A stretch of 64,000 nucleotides of DNA from NCBI RefSeq assembly GCF_013170705.1, contig NZ_CP033334.1:6549501-6613500 (forward strand), written 5' to 3'. The stretch is from Mesorhizobium loti (GTDB taxonomy: Bacteria > Pseudomonadota > Alphaproteobacteria > Rhizobiales > Rhizobiaceae). The notes under the pieces are model-generated. The model was given only the letters and a program-made list of their open reading frames with translations, did no database searches and was not told the DNA's origin. The position numbers and the translations under genes were made by a program. Positions within the stretch are counted from its first letter, which is position 1. Each line of letters starts with the position of its first letter. This document shows positions 27,547-36,448 of this stretch, piece after piece.

Positions 27547-28593
27547 TCACCGGCGGCCAGTCATGGTCAGATATATTTTTGGCGAGTTGTCGAAAGGCGA
27601 TACATGGGCGAGCACGGACCGAAGTTTCCGTGGAAAGTCAGCCGCCATTCGATCAAGCAGAATTCCAATCATTGTGCCGCTGTGCGCGACTATGACCCCG
27701 AGAGCGTCACTCGCCTCGGATGCTTTCAGCATCGTGTTCAGATGCTCCTTTGGAGCCCGCTCCTGATGCAGAAGCGCGCTGGCCGTAGCTATTCTGCCTA
27801 TCGTGGCCGTGTCACCCCGCGGAATTGCTATCCGTGCGTTGTCGAGTAATTGACGATATTCTGCTCTGTGACTGGCGGAGATTTCACCTCGCCGTTGATC
27901 ATAGTCGACAGTTTCGACCGTTCCTCCTTCGTCAATACCAACGATTGCAAGCGGCGGCATTTGCCCGAGGAAGGAGATGAGGCTACATGCTCGCTGCTGA
28001 TATGCGACCACTCCCGGGTACATTACCCCGTCGGACGGCTCGATCTCCGCCATTAGCTTTTCGATCAATGATGTCCGGACTTTATGCTTGAACGAGCAGG
28101 CGATTGACCGTGCCGCCGCAACAAGATCCGCAGACGAACTTGCCAGCCCTTTGCCTTCGGGGAGCTCAGATTGCAAAAGCAGGATCCCCCCTGAGGAGCC
28201 GAGCGCAATCACGAGATTCTCAGCCAGTCGTTTCGCTTTGACTTTATGTGGCGGATAAACGGTTACGGATCGCGTGCCTGCAATCGGCATGAAGTGAGCT
28301 CGCGCAAAGAGCGCGATGGGCATCGTTACTAAGAAGTGAGGGTCCCGAACGGAGCCGACCGGTAACTGACCTTGCAGCAACTCGCCGAATGTACCGCAAC
28401 AAAGGGCGTCGCTAGAATGAACACTTGGCTGCTGCCCGTCCTCGGCGACAATCTGGGCCGCATCTGCGCCGTCGAACGTCTGGTGATACATGTATGGCCT
28501 CCAAACTTCATCGGCGGCCGCTTCGAGAAGCTCCCTTGTCGACATGCTCGCCCCGTTGGGGCCGATGGGATGGATAGAGTTTTGCATCGCCAT
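27547..28593 (-). CDS. GHMP-family kinase (PduX/L-threonine-kinase-like)
   Basis: 348 residues. GHMP motifs are present: CCGTFGELLQGQLP near residue 65, the ATP-binding LPEGKGLASSSADLVAAARS, and the C-terminal GVIVAHSGTMIGILLDRM. The pattern CGTFGELLQG is shared with PduX, which phosphorylates the side-chain hydroxyl of L-threonine. The expected product is therefore O-phospho-L-threonine or -serine, which the next gene could use; this is inference from motif and order. An N-terminal extension of about 60 residues (MAMQNSIHPIGPNG onward) has no recognised domain. GGGGAAGTGAT precedes the ATG. First gene of the operon; no NifA or sigma-54 site was found upstream. Confidence 0.82.
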   Translation of the reverse strand: MAMQNSIHPIGPNGASMSTRELLEAAADEVWRPYMYHQTFDGADAAQIVAEDGQQPSVHSSDALCCGTFGELLQGQLPVGSVRDPHFLVTMPIALFARAHFMPIAGTRSVTVYPPHKVKAKRLAENLVIALGSSGGILLLQSELPEGKGLASSSADLVAAARSIACSFKHKVRTSLIEKLMAEIEPSDGVMYPGVVAYQQRACSLISFLGQMPPLAIVGIDEGGTVETVDYDQRRGEISASHRAEYRQLLDNARIAIPRGDTATIGRIATASALLHQERAPKEHLNTMLKASEASDALGVIVAHSGTMIGILLDRMAADFPRKLRSVLAHVSPFDNSPKIYLTMTGRR

Positions 28594-29079
28594 ATCACTT
28601 CCCCGTCAGATACATTGACGTGCGATTTGCTGCTACGAAGGCGAGACCCGGATCATCTGAAGATGGGCTCGCGTTTCAGTTGGGATACTTTCAAGTAGCT
28701 AGGGCGCCATGACCTCATATTTTGGGGTGAACGTAGCATTATCAGCAATTTTAGGTCGTAAAGATTCTGTGAAATTACTTGTAATATCTGTTGCGCTGTT
28801 GGTGACCGGCAGCGTCGCGTGGAGCGTCTCAGCGAATTTCGGTGGGTTCGATATTCGAGGGGTGTCAGTCTAACCAGTCACTGATGGTTTGCGGTAAGCG
28901 CTAATCAGACCCAATATTGGGCGGGACACTTCGCGATGATTCTCCCGGGAGATGGGCTTGCAGTCTCCGCCCCAGTCCAGACTTGACAGCTTTGCGGTCA
29001 GCCGAAGGTGTGGCCGATCGGCTGAACGCCCTAGCTGAGCTGGCATTGGTCGGTGAATCGAAATGCGCGGACTATGGGG
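28594..29079. other. Upstream region of the kinase operon
   Basis: No gene. It is AT-richer between 28720 and 28800 than its surroundings and should contain the operon's promoter, but no sigma-54, NifA or nod-box pattern fits on either strand. Confidence 0.5.
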
Positions 29080-29170
29080 GAGGCGATGGCGCCTAGCGCG
29101 AATGTCTCGTCGGTAGCGCGAGCGCATGGATTGAGCCCGCAGCAGGCGCAGGCGAAAACGTTGCACAAGC
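29080..29170 (+). pseudogene. IS66 TnpA-type fragment
   Basis: Frame MAPSANVSSVARAHGLSPQQAQA corresponds to the HTH of IS66-family TnpA proteins (VARxHGLSPQQ followed normally by a WRR motif). It continues into unrelated sequence at about 29160. Confidence 0.5.
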
Positions 29171-29330
29171 GGGCACCACGCGTTTTCCGGAGACCCCTCG
29201 CGGTCGCGTGGTGTTGGTGTCATTTGCTGCAATCCTCCTGCCTATGGCTCGTGCGTGCGATCCCGCGGGCGAGGCGCCCAGCAGGCCAGGGCTCAACGCA
29301 AGGCTGCGAATCCAGGTTAACGATGAAGCT

Positions 29331-30200
29331 CGTCGAGGATTGAGGCGAGGTAGTCGATGCTCCAACCGGCCTTTTGGCGTCTGAGCGAAGGAATGCTTGT
29401 GGCCGATAGCTCTAACGAGGTTGAGAGCGAAGTGGCGGTCAATAGCATGTTGAGGGCGCCCTGGCCCTTTCTGAGCCGCGACTGATCGTCATTGAAGGCG
29501 ACGTCGAGTGTCCAGTGCAGGGCATTTTCAATCAGCTAGTGGCCACGCACGGCGTAAGCGGCCGTTCGGCTGTCAGCGCGGCAGAGGCGATAAAGTATCG
29601 CGTGTCGAAGCGGCTTCTATTTTTTAGTCCGGTGCGTGAATTGACGTGCACGATGGTTGCGGCGTCTGGCAGGCGCAGTTCGCCGGGGAAGCAGCGCTGG
29701 CCTTCGAGCCAGCTGGCCTCGCGGCTGACGGTGACGGTGCGCTCCTCGATGCGGCCATGGGCCTTGTCGAGATCGACGAAGCTGTCGAGGCAATCGGCGG
29801 GAGCGGCGTCGAAATAGCTCTCGATCTCGGCTCTGAGTCTCGGTTGGTTGGCCTTGACCGCGAGCAGGAAGTCGGCGCCGGCACCCCTGATGGTGGCAGC
29901 AATGGCAGCATTGGTGGCGATGGCTAGATCGCAACGAGCGCGCCTTGCGGCCGTCATGGGCCGCCAGGCGCAGCACAAGCACCGGGATCGCGGTCGTCTC
30001 GCTGCTCTTGTCAATGACGGCCTCCTGCAGAGAACGAGGCACGAGGTTGTTCGCCCAAACGACCGAGCGGGCATCGGGCGAATCCGGCCGTACCTGGATG
30101 TGTGACAAACATTTTTCGGTCGAGGCGACGTAACGCCAGAGTGAGGGTCGACGCAAAGCACTATCTGTCGCGATCCCAGATTTTAACGCGAAGAATTGTG
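29331..30200 (-). pseudogene. ISAs1-family transposase relic
   Basis: Pieces in different frames follow the ISAs1 order: NAAIAATIRGAGADFLLAVKANQPRLRAEIESYFD, then DKAHGRIEERTVTVSREASWLEGQ, RTGLKNRSRFDTRYFIASAALTAERPL, and downstream ALHWTLDVAFNDDQSRLRKGQGALNMLL. Several frameshifts and at least one stop break the gene. It separates the kinase operon from the NifA-controlled genes. Confidence 0.75.
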
Positions 30201-30316
30201 CGACGAAAGAGTTGCCGCCCATTGCGCCCCTCAACATCCCACTTGATCGAAAACGCCAGATGAGGCGACGCACTAGCGATGTGTTCAATGCCGCTTCTGT
30301 GCGCAAAGTTTCACTT

Positions 30317-30350
30317 TGTCTGACATCCGACAATTGTTGGATGTGAGACA
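30317..30350 (+). promoter_or_regulatory. Two NifA upstream activator sequences
   Basis: TGTCTGACATCCGACA (30317-30332) and TGTTGGATGTGAGACA (30335-30350) both fit TGT-N10-ACA exactly. They lie 46-80 bases before the sigma-54 -24 element, a little closer than usual. Confidence 0.85.
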
Positions 30351-30395
30351 GGGCGCCAAATCCGCAAACCCGGTGTTTTAATCGAATTTCTTCTC

Positions 30396-30411
30396 TGGCA
30401 CGTTCTGTGCA
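30396..30411 (+). promoter_or_regulatory. Sigma-54 (RpoN) -24/-12 promoter
   Basis: TGGCACGTTCTGTGCA matches the consensus TGGCAC-N5-TTGCA with one mismatch; GG and GC are 10 bases apart. It ends 38 bases before the iscN-like start codon. Confidence 0.88.
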
Positions 30412-30448
30412 GCGTGGCTTGCGAACGCATCAGCAAGAAAATAGTCCC

Positions 30449-30769
30449 ATGATCACACTCACTGAAAACGCCGTCGCCGCCGTCAAGGCCGCGCTTTCCC
30501 GCGCCGACGAACCGGCGGAAGGCTTTCGCATCATGGTCGAGGCGGGCGGCTGCGCCGGCCTCAAATACCTGATGGGTCTGGAAAGCGTCTCGCGCGAGGG
30601 CGATGCCATCATGGAGACGGACGGGTTCAAGGTGTTCGTCGACGCAAAATCCCAGCTCCATCTCGCCGGCATGACCGTTGACTTCGTCACGGACCTGGAG
30701 TCCTCGGGCTTTGTCTTCGACAATCCCAATGCGCGGGCCAAATGCGCCTGCGGCAAGTCCTTCGGCTAG
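30449..30769 (+). CDS. iscN: IscA/HesB-family iron-sulfur assembly protein (IscN-like)
   Basis: 106 residues of the A-type Fe-S carrier family: MITLTENAVAAVKAALSRADEPAEGFRIMVEAGGCAGLKY with the first Cys, and the C-terminal ARAKCACGKSFG with the CxC pair, giving the three conserved cysteines. It would deliver Fe-S or Fe to nitrogenase-related targets. In Rhizobium etli an equivalent gene, iscN, precedes nifU and is NifA/RpoN-controlled; the same promoter architecture is seen here. The ATG at 30449 was chosen over the longer frame, which would start inside the promoter. The ribosome site is weak. The symbol is by analogy of position and family. Confidence 0.88.
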   Translation: MITLTENAVAAVKAALSRADEPAEGFRIMVEAGGCAGLKYLMGLESVSREGDAIMETDGFKVFVDAKSQLHLAGMTVDFVTDLESSGFVFDNPNARAKCACGKSFG

Positions 30770-30795
30770 CCGCCATCACGACAAGGATCGGCGCC

Positions 30796-31257
30796 GTGCG
30801 GGATAATACCGACAACGTCTACCTCTTCAGCGACAAGCTCTATTTCATCAACCCGAACAATGTCGGCGCTTTGGACACCCCCAATGCGGCTGGCGAGGTC
30901 GGTGCCGTCGCCTGCGGCGACGGGCTTAAATTGATGATGGGTTTCGACCCCAAGACCGAGACGATCACCGCCGCAGCGTTCCAGACCTTCGGCCGCGGCT
31001 CGGCCATAGCCGCTTCCTCGACATTTACCGAATTCATCGTCGGCAAGACCATCGATGAAGCCCTTCAGATCACCGATCAGGACATAGCGGATTTTCTCGG
31101 CGCCCTGCCGCCGCAGACGATATACTCATCGCTCGACCGCCTCATCCTGGAGCGCGGCTTGCGGCTGATGAGCGAGTTCTTCCGTGCTGTGAGGCAGGCT
31201 TTCGAGGAGACACCAGCATTCTCCCGCCTGGTCCTCGTCAAGGCATCATCGCCATGA
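30796..31257 (+). CDS. nifU: NifU N-terminal (IscU-like) domain protein, cluster ligands lost
   Basis: 154 residues from a GTG with AAGGAT upstream. The sequence LYFINPNNVGALDTPNAAGEVGAVACGDGLKLMMGFDPKTETITAAAFQTFG is clearly the NifU scaffold domain. Of the three scaffold cysteines only the first (ACGDGLKLM) remains. The second position reads FGRGSAIAASS instead of FGCGSAIASS (one base change, TGC to CGC), and the third (normally HCSVMG) is replaced by IYSSLDRL. The central ferredoxin-like and C-terminal Nfu domains are absent. It is probably a decaying copy, although the frame is open and it sits behind an intact NifA promoter. Confidence 0.8.
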   Translation: MRDNTDNVYLFSDKLYFINPNNVGALDTPNAAGEVGAVACGDGLKLMMGFDPKTETITAAAFQTFGRGSAIAASSTFTEFIVGKTIDEALQITDQDIADFLGALPPQTIYSSLDRLILERGLRLMSEFFRAVRQAFEETPAFSRLVLVKASSP

Positions 31258-31490
31258 GCGACGTGATCGAGGCGTTTCTCGTGGTGACAGGCGTCGAGGA
31301 GCGAGAGGCCCTTCCCCACAGCCTTCCCCCGCTGAAACCCAATTCTGCGTGGAATTCGGGCGATTGGGTTTTTGGCATCGAGCCTCGACAGTGGACCGAG
31401 ATGCAAAACATGCAGTGGGACATTTCCCACCTTTTGCCGCGTCTCGTAGGCCAGCAGAGGCGCTCCCGTGCTCAGTCGAAGGCCGCGTAA
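31254..31490 (+). CDS. Small ORF of unknown function between nifU-like and queE
   Basis: 78 codons starting at an ATG that overlaps the nifU-like stop (ATGA) and ending 3 bases before queE, so the spacing favours a translated link in the operon. The sequence (MSDVIEAFLVVTGVEEREAL, later WNSGDWVFGIEPRQWTEMQNMQWDIS) matches nothing I know. It may be the tail of a frameshifted gene instead of a real protein. Confidence 0.3.
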   Translation: MSDVIEAFLVVTGVEEREALPHSLPPLKPNSAWNSGDWVFGIEPRQWTEMQNMQWDISHLLPRLVGQQRRSRAQSKAA

Positions 31491-31493
31491 GCA

Positions 31494-32126
31494 ATGTCAT
31501 ATGCGGTCAAGGAAATTTTCTACACCCTTCAAGGTGAAGGACGAAATGCCGGGCGGGCTGCCGTATTTTGTCGTTTCGCCGGCTGTAACCTTTGGTCGGG
31601 ACGTGAAGGCGACCGGGAAAGAGCATTCTGCGGATTCTGCGACACCGATTTCGTTGGGGTAGATGGCCCCGGTGGCGGACATTTTGACACCGCGCGGGAG
31701 CTTGCGTTGGCGATCGAACAAGCCTGGCGCGGGTCGGTGGGGCAACGTCTTGTCGTGCTCACCGGAGGGGAACCCCTCCTCCAGATCGATGAAGAACTCC
31801 TGGAAGCGCTGCATTCCTTGGCGTTTGAAATTGCCGTGGAGACCAACGGTACCATCCCCACACCCGCCGGCATCGACTGGCTGTGCGTCAGTCCGAAATG
31901 CAATACACGCCTCGTGGTCATGGCAGGGGACGAGCTAAAGCTTGTATATCCTCAGATTGGCGCGGAGCCCGAGCATTTCGAAGTTCTCGCGTTTGAGCAC
32001 CTTTTGCTTCAGCCGATGGATGGGCCCGAGCGCGAGGCGAATACGGCCGCCGCAGTAGCCTATTGTCTTGCCAACCCACGTTGGCGCTTGAGCCTTCAAA
32101 CCCACAAACTTCTCGGGATCCCATGA
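31494..32126 (+). CDS. queE: 7-carboxy-7-deazaguanine synthase (radical SAM)
   Basis: 210 residues, normal for QueE. N-terminal VKEIFYTLQGEGRNAGRAAVFCRFAGCNLW leads into the radical-SAM cluster motif, here with the wide first spacing of QueE: Cys in GCNLW, then CGFCDTDFVG. Also seen are VVLTGGEPLLQID (SAM site), IAVETNGTIPTP and CVSPK. It converts 6-carboxy-tetrahydropterin to 7-carboxy-7-deazaguanine on the way to preQ0. Its stop overlaps queD (ATGA). Confidence 0.95.
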   Translation: MSYAVKEIFYTLQGEGRNAGRAAVFCRFAGCNLWSGREGDRERAFCGFCDTDFVGVDGPGGGHFDTARELALAIEQAWRGSVGQRLVVLTGGEPLLQIDEELLEALHSLAFEIAVETNGTIPTPAGIDWLCVSPKCNTRLVVMAGDELKLVYPQIGAEPEHFEVLAFEHLLLQPMDGPEREANTAAAVAYCLANPRWRLSLQTHKLLGIP

Positions 32127-32476
32127 AAATTACGCAAGCTTTCACCTTCGAGGCAGCGCACTGCCTTCCGCGCGTGCCAAAGACCCATCGCTGTCACCGC
32201 ATACATGGCCACTCATACCGTGTGGAACTGCGTCTGGAAGGGCCCGTCGATCCAGACACGGGCTTTGTCATCGATTTCTTCGATGTCGAGGCTGTGTTCG
32301 GACCGCTTCTGCAACGTCTCGACCATCAGTATCTGAATGAGGTTGAGGGTCTCGACAATCCGACAGCGGAAAACATTGCGGTCTGGATCTGGAACCAAAC
32401 CAAGCCGCTTCTTGGCCAAATGTGCTCGGTAACGGTCTATGAGACGCCGCTGTGCTGGGCTGAATACGAGGGTTGA
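32123..32476 (+). CDS. queD: 6-carboxy-5,6,7,8-tetrahydropterin synthase
   Basis: 117 residues. Zn ligands and catalytic residues are visible: [34 protein letters not shown] (His ligands in AAH and HGHS, catalytic Cys in HRCHRIHG), [36 protein letters not shown], and the pterin-anchoring Glu in [10 protein letters not shown]. Start at 32123, overlapping the queE stop; the upstream frame extension lies within queE. queC begins 4 bases after its stop. Confidence 0.95.
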   Translation: MKITQAFTFEAAHCLPRVPKTHRCHRIHGHSYRVELRLEGPVDPDTGFVIDFFDVEAVFGPLLQRLDHQYLNEVEGLDNPTAENIAVWIWNQTKPLLGQMCSVTVYETPLCWAEYEG

Positions 32477-32480
32477 CCCG

Positions 32481-33218
32481 ATGCAACGAGATTCGGGAAC
32501 CGCACTCGTCCTTTTCTCCGGCGGTCAGGATTCGACAACCTGCCTGGCCTGGGCGCTGGAGAACTTCGAGCGCGTCGAGACAATCGGTTTCGACTATGGG
32601 CAGCGGCATCGGATCGAGCTCGATGTGCGGCCCTATCTGCTCGAGCGCATTCGAACAGACTTTCCGACCTGGCGTGGGCGACTAGGCGAGGATCACATGA
32701 TTGACCTGGCCGTGCTCGGCCAAATCAGTGATACCGCGCTCACGCGCGACGTCGAGGTCGCACTGAACGCGAACGGTCTAACAAATACCTTCGTGCCTGG
32801 CCGCAACCTTCTGTTCCTCGGCTTTGCGGCCGCGATAGCTTACCGGATGGGCGCGAAACACCTCGTGATCGGTGTTTCCGAGACGGATCGTTTCAGCTAC
32901 CCGGATTGTCGGGATGACGCAGTCAAAGCGATGCAACTTGTCCTGAACCTTGGAATGGAGACGCGTTTCATCATTCACACACCCCTCATGCAGCGCGACA
33001 AGGCGCAGACCTGGGCGCTGGCGGATTGGCTGGGCGGCGAGGCGCTGGTGAAGCTCATCTGCGAGGGAAGTCACACCTGCTATAGCGGAGACCGCGAACA
33101 TAGACATAGCTGGGGTTTCGGTTGCGGGACCTGCATCGAGTGTAATCTTCGCGCGGCGGGATGGGAGCAATTCCGATCCTGCAAAGAGACACCCGTTGCC
33201 GCCCATGAAATCACGTGA
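32481..33218 (+). CDS. queC: 7-cyano-7-deazaguanine (preQ0) synthase
   Basis: 245 residues from the ATG at 32481. The PP-loop [18 protein letters not shown] binds ATP. Other QueC marks are [56 protein letters not shown], and the zinc-binding C-terminus with [31 protein letters not shown]. It makes preQ0, the precursor of queuosine in tRNA and of deazapurines in DNA or metabolites. queF, folE and tgt are not in the window, so preQ0 is the local end product. Confidence 0.95.
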   Translation: MQRDSGTALVLFSGGQDSTTCLAWALENFERVETIGFDYGQRHRIELDVRPYLLERIRTDFPTWRGRLGEDHMIDLAVLGQISDTALTRDVEVALNANGLTNTFVPGRNLLFLGFAAAIAYRMGAKHLVIGVSETDRFSYPDCRDDAVKAMQLVLNLGMETRFIIHTPLMQRDKAQTWALADWLGGEALVKLICEGSHTCYSGDREHRHSWGFGCGTCIECNLRAAGWEQFRSCKETPVAAHEIT

Positions 33219-34248
33219 GCGCCAAGATCCAGGCTGACGGTGGCATCTGTTCCATAGATCGTTTCTTTCTCTTTGTGATGTACAGCACGACCAGGGTAGG
33301 CGCTTTCGATGCCGTTTCGAAGGGCTGTTCCATACCATCGACCTTGATGATCTTTGCCGTTCCGTGGTGCTGTTTGGTAGGGGAGTTCAGCACCATGGCG
33401 AGCAGGCCGCGGTTATTATCCTTAATCCCGGTCGGATTGATCGTGGAGCGTACCGCCAAGAAAAAGGAGAGGTTGTGGTTTCGACGAGAGGCGGTTAATG
33501 CCCGAGCCTCCCCTTATCCTGGAGGATCGTCCATGCAGGTCCATAACCAGCATGGCCGCACCATCGGCATCATTGAAGCGACGAATGACGACCTCATCGG
33601 CAATCGATGCCGGCGCCTGCGTAAGCCGGCACGGGCGCAGGCGCCTGCGGCGACGCGATGTTGCGGATATCCCTCCCCTGGCCTACCTCGGCCCAATCAA
33701 AGGATTCCTGATAAGCGCCTTCGATCTGGCAATGCTCGTGGTGAATGCGCGTGCCGCCTTGATGGCGATCGTCACAGCCTCAGTTTCGATGTTTGACGAA
33801 ATGGATGTGCTCAACCGCCGGAAGACAATCAAACAGGTAATTCAGCAAAGTCGATCTCATGTGCCGTCGAATTGAAAAGGCGGCTGCCGTCATGAACGAA
33901 TGCGCGCGACCGCATCAAGCGCCGGGGCAAAGCCATCCCTATGCATCAGGATAGCGAAAGTGTTGTTGAGGTCCCGAAAGCGCTGTCCGTTGAGGTCAGC
34001 CAGATTGGCGCCTTCGCGTTGCAGCGCGCCGCGCGGCTTCGGATCGCACAGCCGCTGCGTGCGTGGCTCGAGGAAAACGGGCGGCCGCGGGCGAACAATC
34101 TGGCCGATTGGGCGTCAGGCGGCGCGGAGATTTCTTGCAACATGTCGGGCCTCTCCTCGAAGGATCCGAAGAAACGCGTCTTTCGCCGCTGACATGGCCT
34201 TTGCACTTGAAAGAAAGTCATTCACGAATTGCATAAGAGAGGCGGCTG
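33219..34248. other. Stretch without a confident gene, with scattered coding-like pieces
   Basis: Two pieces look protein-like but are not recognised. A minus-strand frame at 33235-33459 reads MVLNSPTKQHHGTAKIIKVD and then TASKAPTLVVLYITKRKKRS. A plus-strand frame ending at 33875 reads PPLAYLGPIKGFLISAFDLAMLVVNARAALMAIVTASVSMFDEMDV. Both may be relics. The last 350 bases are upstream of the LacI-type gene and hold no clear operator. Confidence 0.35.
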
Positions 34249-35286
34249 ATGAACAGACCAACGATCGCCGATCTGGCGAATGCCGCGGGCGTAAGCGTTT
34301 CCACGGTCAATAGGCTCTTGCACGGAACTGGCGCACTGCGACCGCAGACGGCCGACCTCATCTTGAGCGCAGCGCAGCAGATCGGGTTCCGCAGTTCGGG
34401 GCCGCTGCACGAACGCAGGCGGGACAATCTCCCGCATCGGCACTTGAGCTTTCTCATGCAGCAATCCCACCGGCCGCTCTGCCGGATCTGGGCCGAGGCG
34501 CTTCTAGGTGCCTGCGCGCGACGCACAGATGCGGTTATTGAGCCAGACGTGCTGTTCGAGGACGACCCTTCCCCCGAAGCGGTCGCTGCCAATCTGCTCA
34601 AGATAGGCGGAAGCGCCGATGCAATCGCGGTGATCTCGGCCGATCACCCGCTCGTCGGCCAGGCGATTGATGAGTTGCGCGTCAAAGGCGTTCCGGTGAT
34701 CGCCTACGTCACCGACCTGTCCGCCGCCAGACGGGCCGGCTTTGTGGGAACCGACAACTGGAAGGCCGGCCGCACCGCCGCATGGTTTATCAGCCAGACG
34801 TCCGGTCGGCCCGGCAAGGTCTTTCCTCTCATCGGCAGCAACCGTTATCAGTTCCAAGACATCTCGGATGCGAGCTTTCGCTCCTACATGCGCGAGCACG
34901 CGCCCGAGTTCCATGTCAGCGAAACCCTCCTGACCCATGAGGCGCCGAAGAACGCCTATGCAATCGTTCGCAGGCTGATAGCGGAGGAGCCGGAGCTCCG
35001 GGGCATCTTCGTTAATGGCGGCGGCATTTCCGGCGTTCTGCGTGCCATGCGCGAGCTCGCTGTGGAGCATTGCAAAATCCGGATCGTCTGCCGCGACATC
35101 GGGCCCGAGACACGCAAGGGATTGAGCGAAGGGTTGATTACTGCTTCCTTGTGCCATCCCGTCGACAGGATGCCTGAAGAACTCATCGACGTGATGCTGC
35201 GAATGATCGAACGCACGGACACGCGGCTAATCGAACAGCGGATTGTTCCGTTCGAGATTCTCACGCCAGAGAGTATTTGGACTTAA
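34249..35286 (+). CDS. LacI-family transcriptional regulator
   Basis: 345 residues. N-terminal LacI HTH with hinge (MNRPTIADLANAAGVSVSTVNRLLHGTGALRPQTADLILSAAQQIGF), then a periplasmic-binding-protein-like sensor domain: AVISADHPLVGQAIDELRVKGVPVIAYVTDLSAARRAGFVGTDNWKAGRTAAWFI, GKVFPLIGSNRYQFQDISDASFRSYM and the final AIVRR-FVNGGGISGVLRAM region. It should bind a sugar or related ligand. No transport or sugar gene is adjacent, so its regulon lies elsewhere. AGAGAGG precedes the ATG. Confidence 0.9.
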   Translation: MNRPTIADLANAAGVSVSTVNRLLHGTGALRPQTADLILSAAQQIGFRSSGPLHERRRDNLPHRHLSFLMQQSHRPLCRIWAEALLGACARRTDAVIEPDVLFEDDPSPEAVAANLLKIGGSADAIAVISADHPLVGQAIDELRVKGVPVIAYVTDLSAARRAGFVGTDNWKAGRTAAWFISQTSGRPGKVFPLIGSNRYQFQDISDASFRSYMREHAPEFHVSETLLTHEAPKNAYAIVRRLIAEEPELRGIFVNGGGISGVLRAMRELAVEHCKIRIVCRDIGPETRKGLSEGLITASLCHPVDRMPEELIDVMLRMIERTDTRLIEQRIVPFEILTPESIWT

Positions 35287-35653
35287 GAATCGGAAGAGCC
35301 ATAGTCGTCCGGATAAGGTCATCCGTGCCGCTGCGAAGCGACGACCGCTTCCTGGAGGAAAACTGGGGCGCAAGGGCAGTTCGGCACTCACGATCCTCGT
35401 ATCCACCGAAATAGGCCAAGAGGACGAGGAGATGGAAATCCCCCAGGAAGACGATCTTGTCGAGAGGTGGACCCCCGCTTCCCGCAATGATTAGGCTACT
35501 TGTCCGACCATTCGTGCCGATTTGCGCGGCTTGTGGCGCGCCATAACGTCCACCTTATTGTCGCGTCGATCGAGGCAGCACTGGGCGATCTATAGAGAAC
35601 TTGTCTGTTCGCCCCGTGACTATGGCAGATATGTCGAGCTGTTTCATGGCAAG
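35287..35653. other. Intergenic, no recognised gene
   Basis: Short open frames exist but none shows family features. It separates the LacI gene from antitoxin relics. Confidence 0.4.
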
Positions 35654-35812
35654 CTATTGAGCTGATTTGGCTTGAGTGAGGCGCCGACGGTTAATGACGG
35701 CGCGGATCTCACGGGCGAGCTTGGCTTTCCGCAATTCCTCTTCGGAATTGTCAAAGCCCAAATCCGCAAACACGTTGCCGCTGGTCATTTCGCCGGTGAT
35801 TCCTTCAGTCAT
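35654..35812 (-). pseudogene. XRE/HigA-type antitoxin, N-terminal fragment
   Basis: 52 codons: MTEGITGEMTSGNVFADLGFDNSEEELRKAKLAREIRAVINRRRLTQAKSAQ. This is the typical start of XRE antitoxins (NVFADLGF.NAEEEL.KA.LA..IR..I..R.LTQ), which then go on into the HTH. Here a stop follows LTQAKSAQ, so DNA-binding helices are missing. The ATG overlaps the stop of the frame upstream (ATGA), as in toxin-antitoxin operons. Confidence 0.6.
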
Positions 35813-35935
35813 GACTTTGTTCCTTTCCGATAGTTTTCGCGATAGTGCGTCTCGGCCGCCTTCAATCGCGCCTTAACGAGATCGATTTCGCACTTGGGCA
35901 TCTCCCTGCCTTCTTCTGGAAGCAAGGAAAGATCA
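35810..35935 (-). pseudogene. HigB/RelE-type toxin, C-terminal fragment
   Basis: Frame reading EEGREMPKCEIDLVKARLKAAETHYRENYRKGTKS and stopping across the antitoxin ATG (ATGA). The block KTPxxEIxxAxxR with a basic tail is common at the end of phage-derived Gp49/HigB toxins. Nothing recognisable remains of the rest of the toxin. Confidence 0.4.
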
Positions 35936-36173
35936 CACCAGCGAAGCGACGGCATGGACGGCGCGATAAGTATCCCTGTCTAAGTCGTCGGCCACCGCAA
36001 GAATTCGGCCGCCAAATCCCTTGAGGGCTTTGACCGCCAGATGCTGCTCGCCATTTTGGGCATCGTTGATTGCAAGACCATGACGATGCAGACATCGACC
36101 AATCTGACTCCGCTCAGCCACTGAAAGAAAGATTCGGGTCAAACAGCCGTTTCGCCAAGTGATCAAATTTCCT

Positions 36174-36372
36174 ATGAACGCATTTTGGACTGCACGGACC
36201 GTTCCAGCTCGGCGCAAAACCCTCCCAGATACTCGTCAATCGCGCTCGGCAAATCCACCCAGTAGAGCACTTTGGCGGTGCTACATCGATAATGAGCCCA
36301 GTTTGCTTTTTTGAGGTATCCCTCTTGCTTGGCCGCAGCGAGTATCCCGGTAAAAATTGGCGGCAGCGCATC
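36174..36372 (-). pseudogene. Unrecognised coding-like remnant
   Basis: Minus-strand frame RDALPPIFTGILAAAKQEGYLKKANWAHYRCSTAKVLYWVDLPSAIDEYLGGFCAELERSVQSKMRS, about 66 residues with a stop but no start. Composition looks like protein. I do not know the family. Confidence 0.3.
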
Positions 36373-36379
36373 GCGTTTA

Positions 36380-36426
36380 GCGCTCGCCGGGCGGAGCTGG
36401 TCCGGGTTGCGAAGCCCGGCGAGCGC
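36380..36426. repeat. 47-bp palindromic repeat, copy A (IS21-associated)
   Basis: GCGCTCGCCGGGC and its inverted copy GCCCGGCGAGCGC flank a 21-base loop. A near-identical copy is at 45839-45885, and both lie just past the 3' end of an istB-type sequence. Confidence 0.7.
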
Positions 36427-36448
36427 GGATCGTCTTGGGCGATGTGTT

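Noticed and set aside
33941..34192. 83-codon plus-strand frame before the LacI gene
   Set aside because: No family features and composition consistent with chance in GC-rich DNA.
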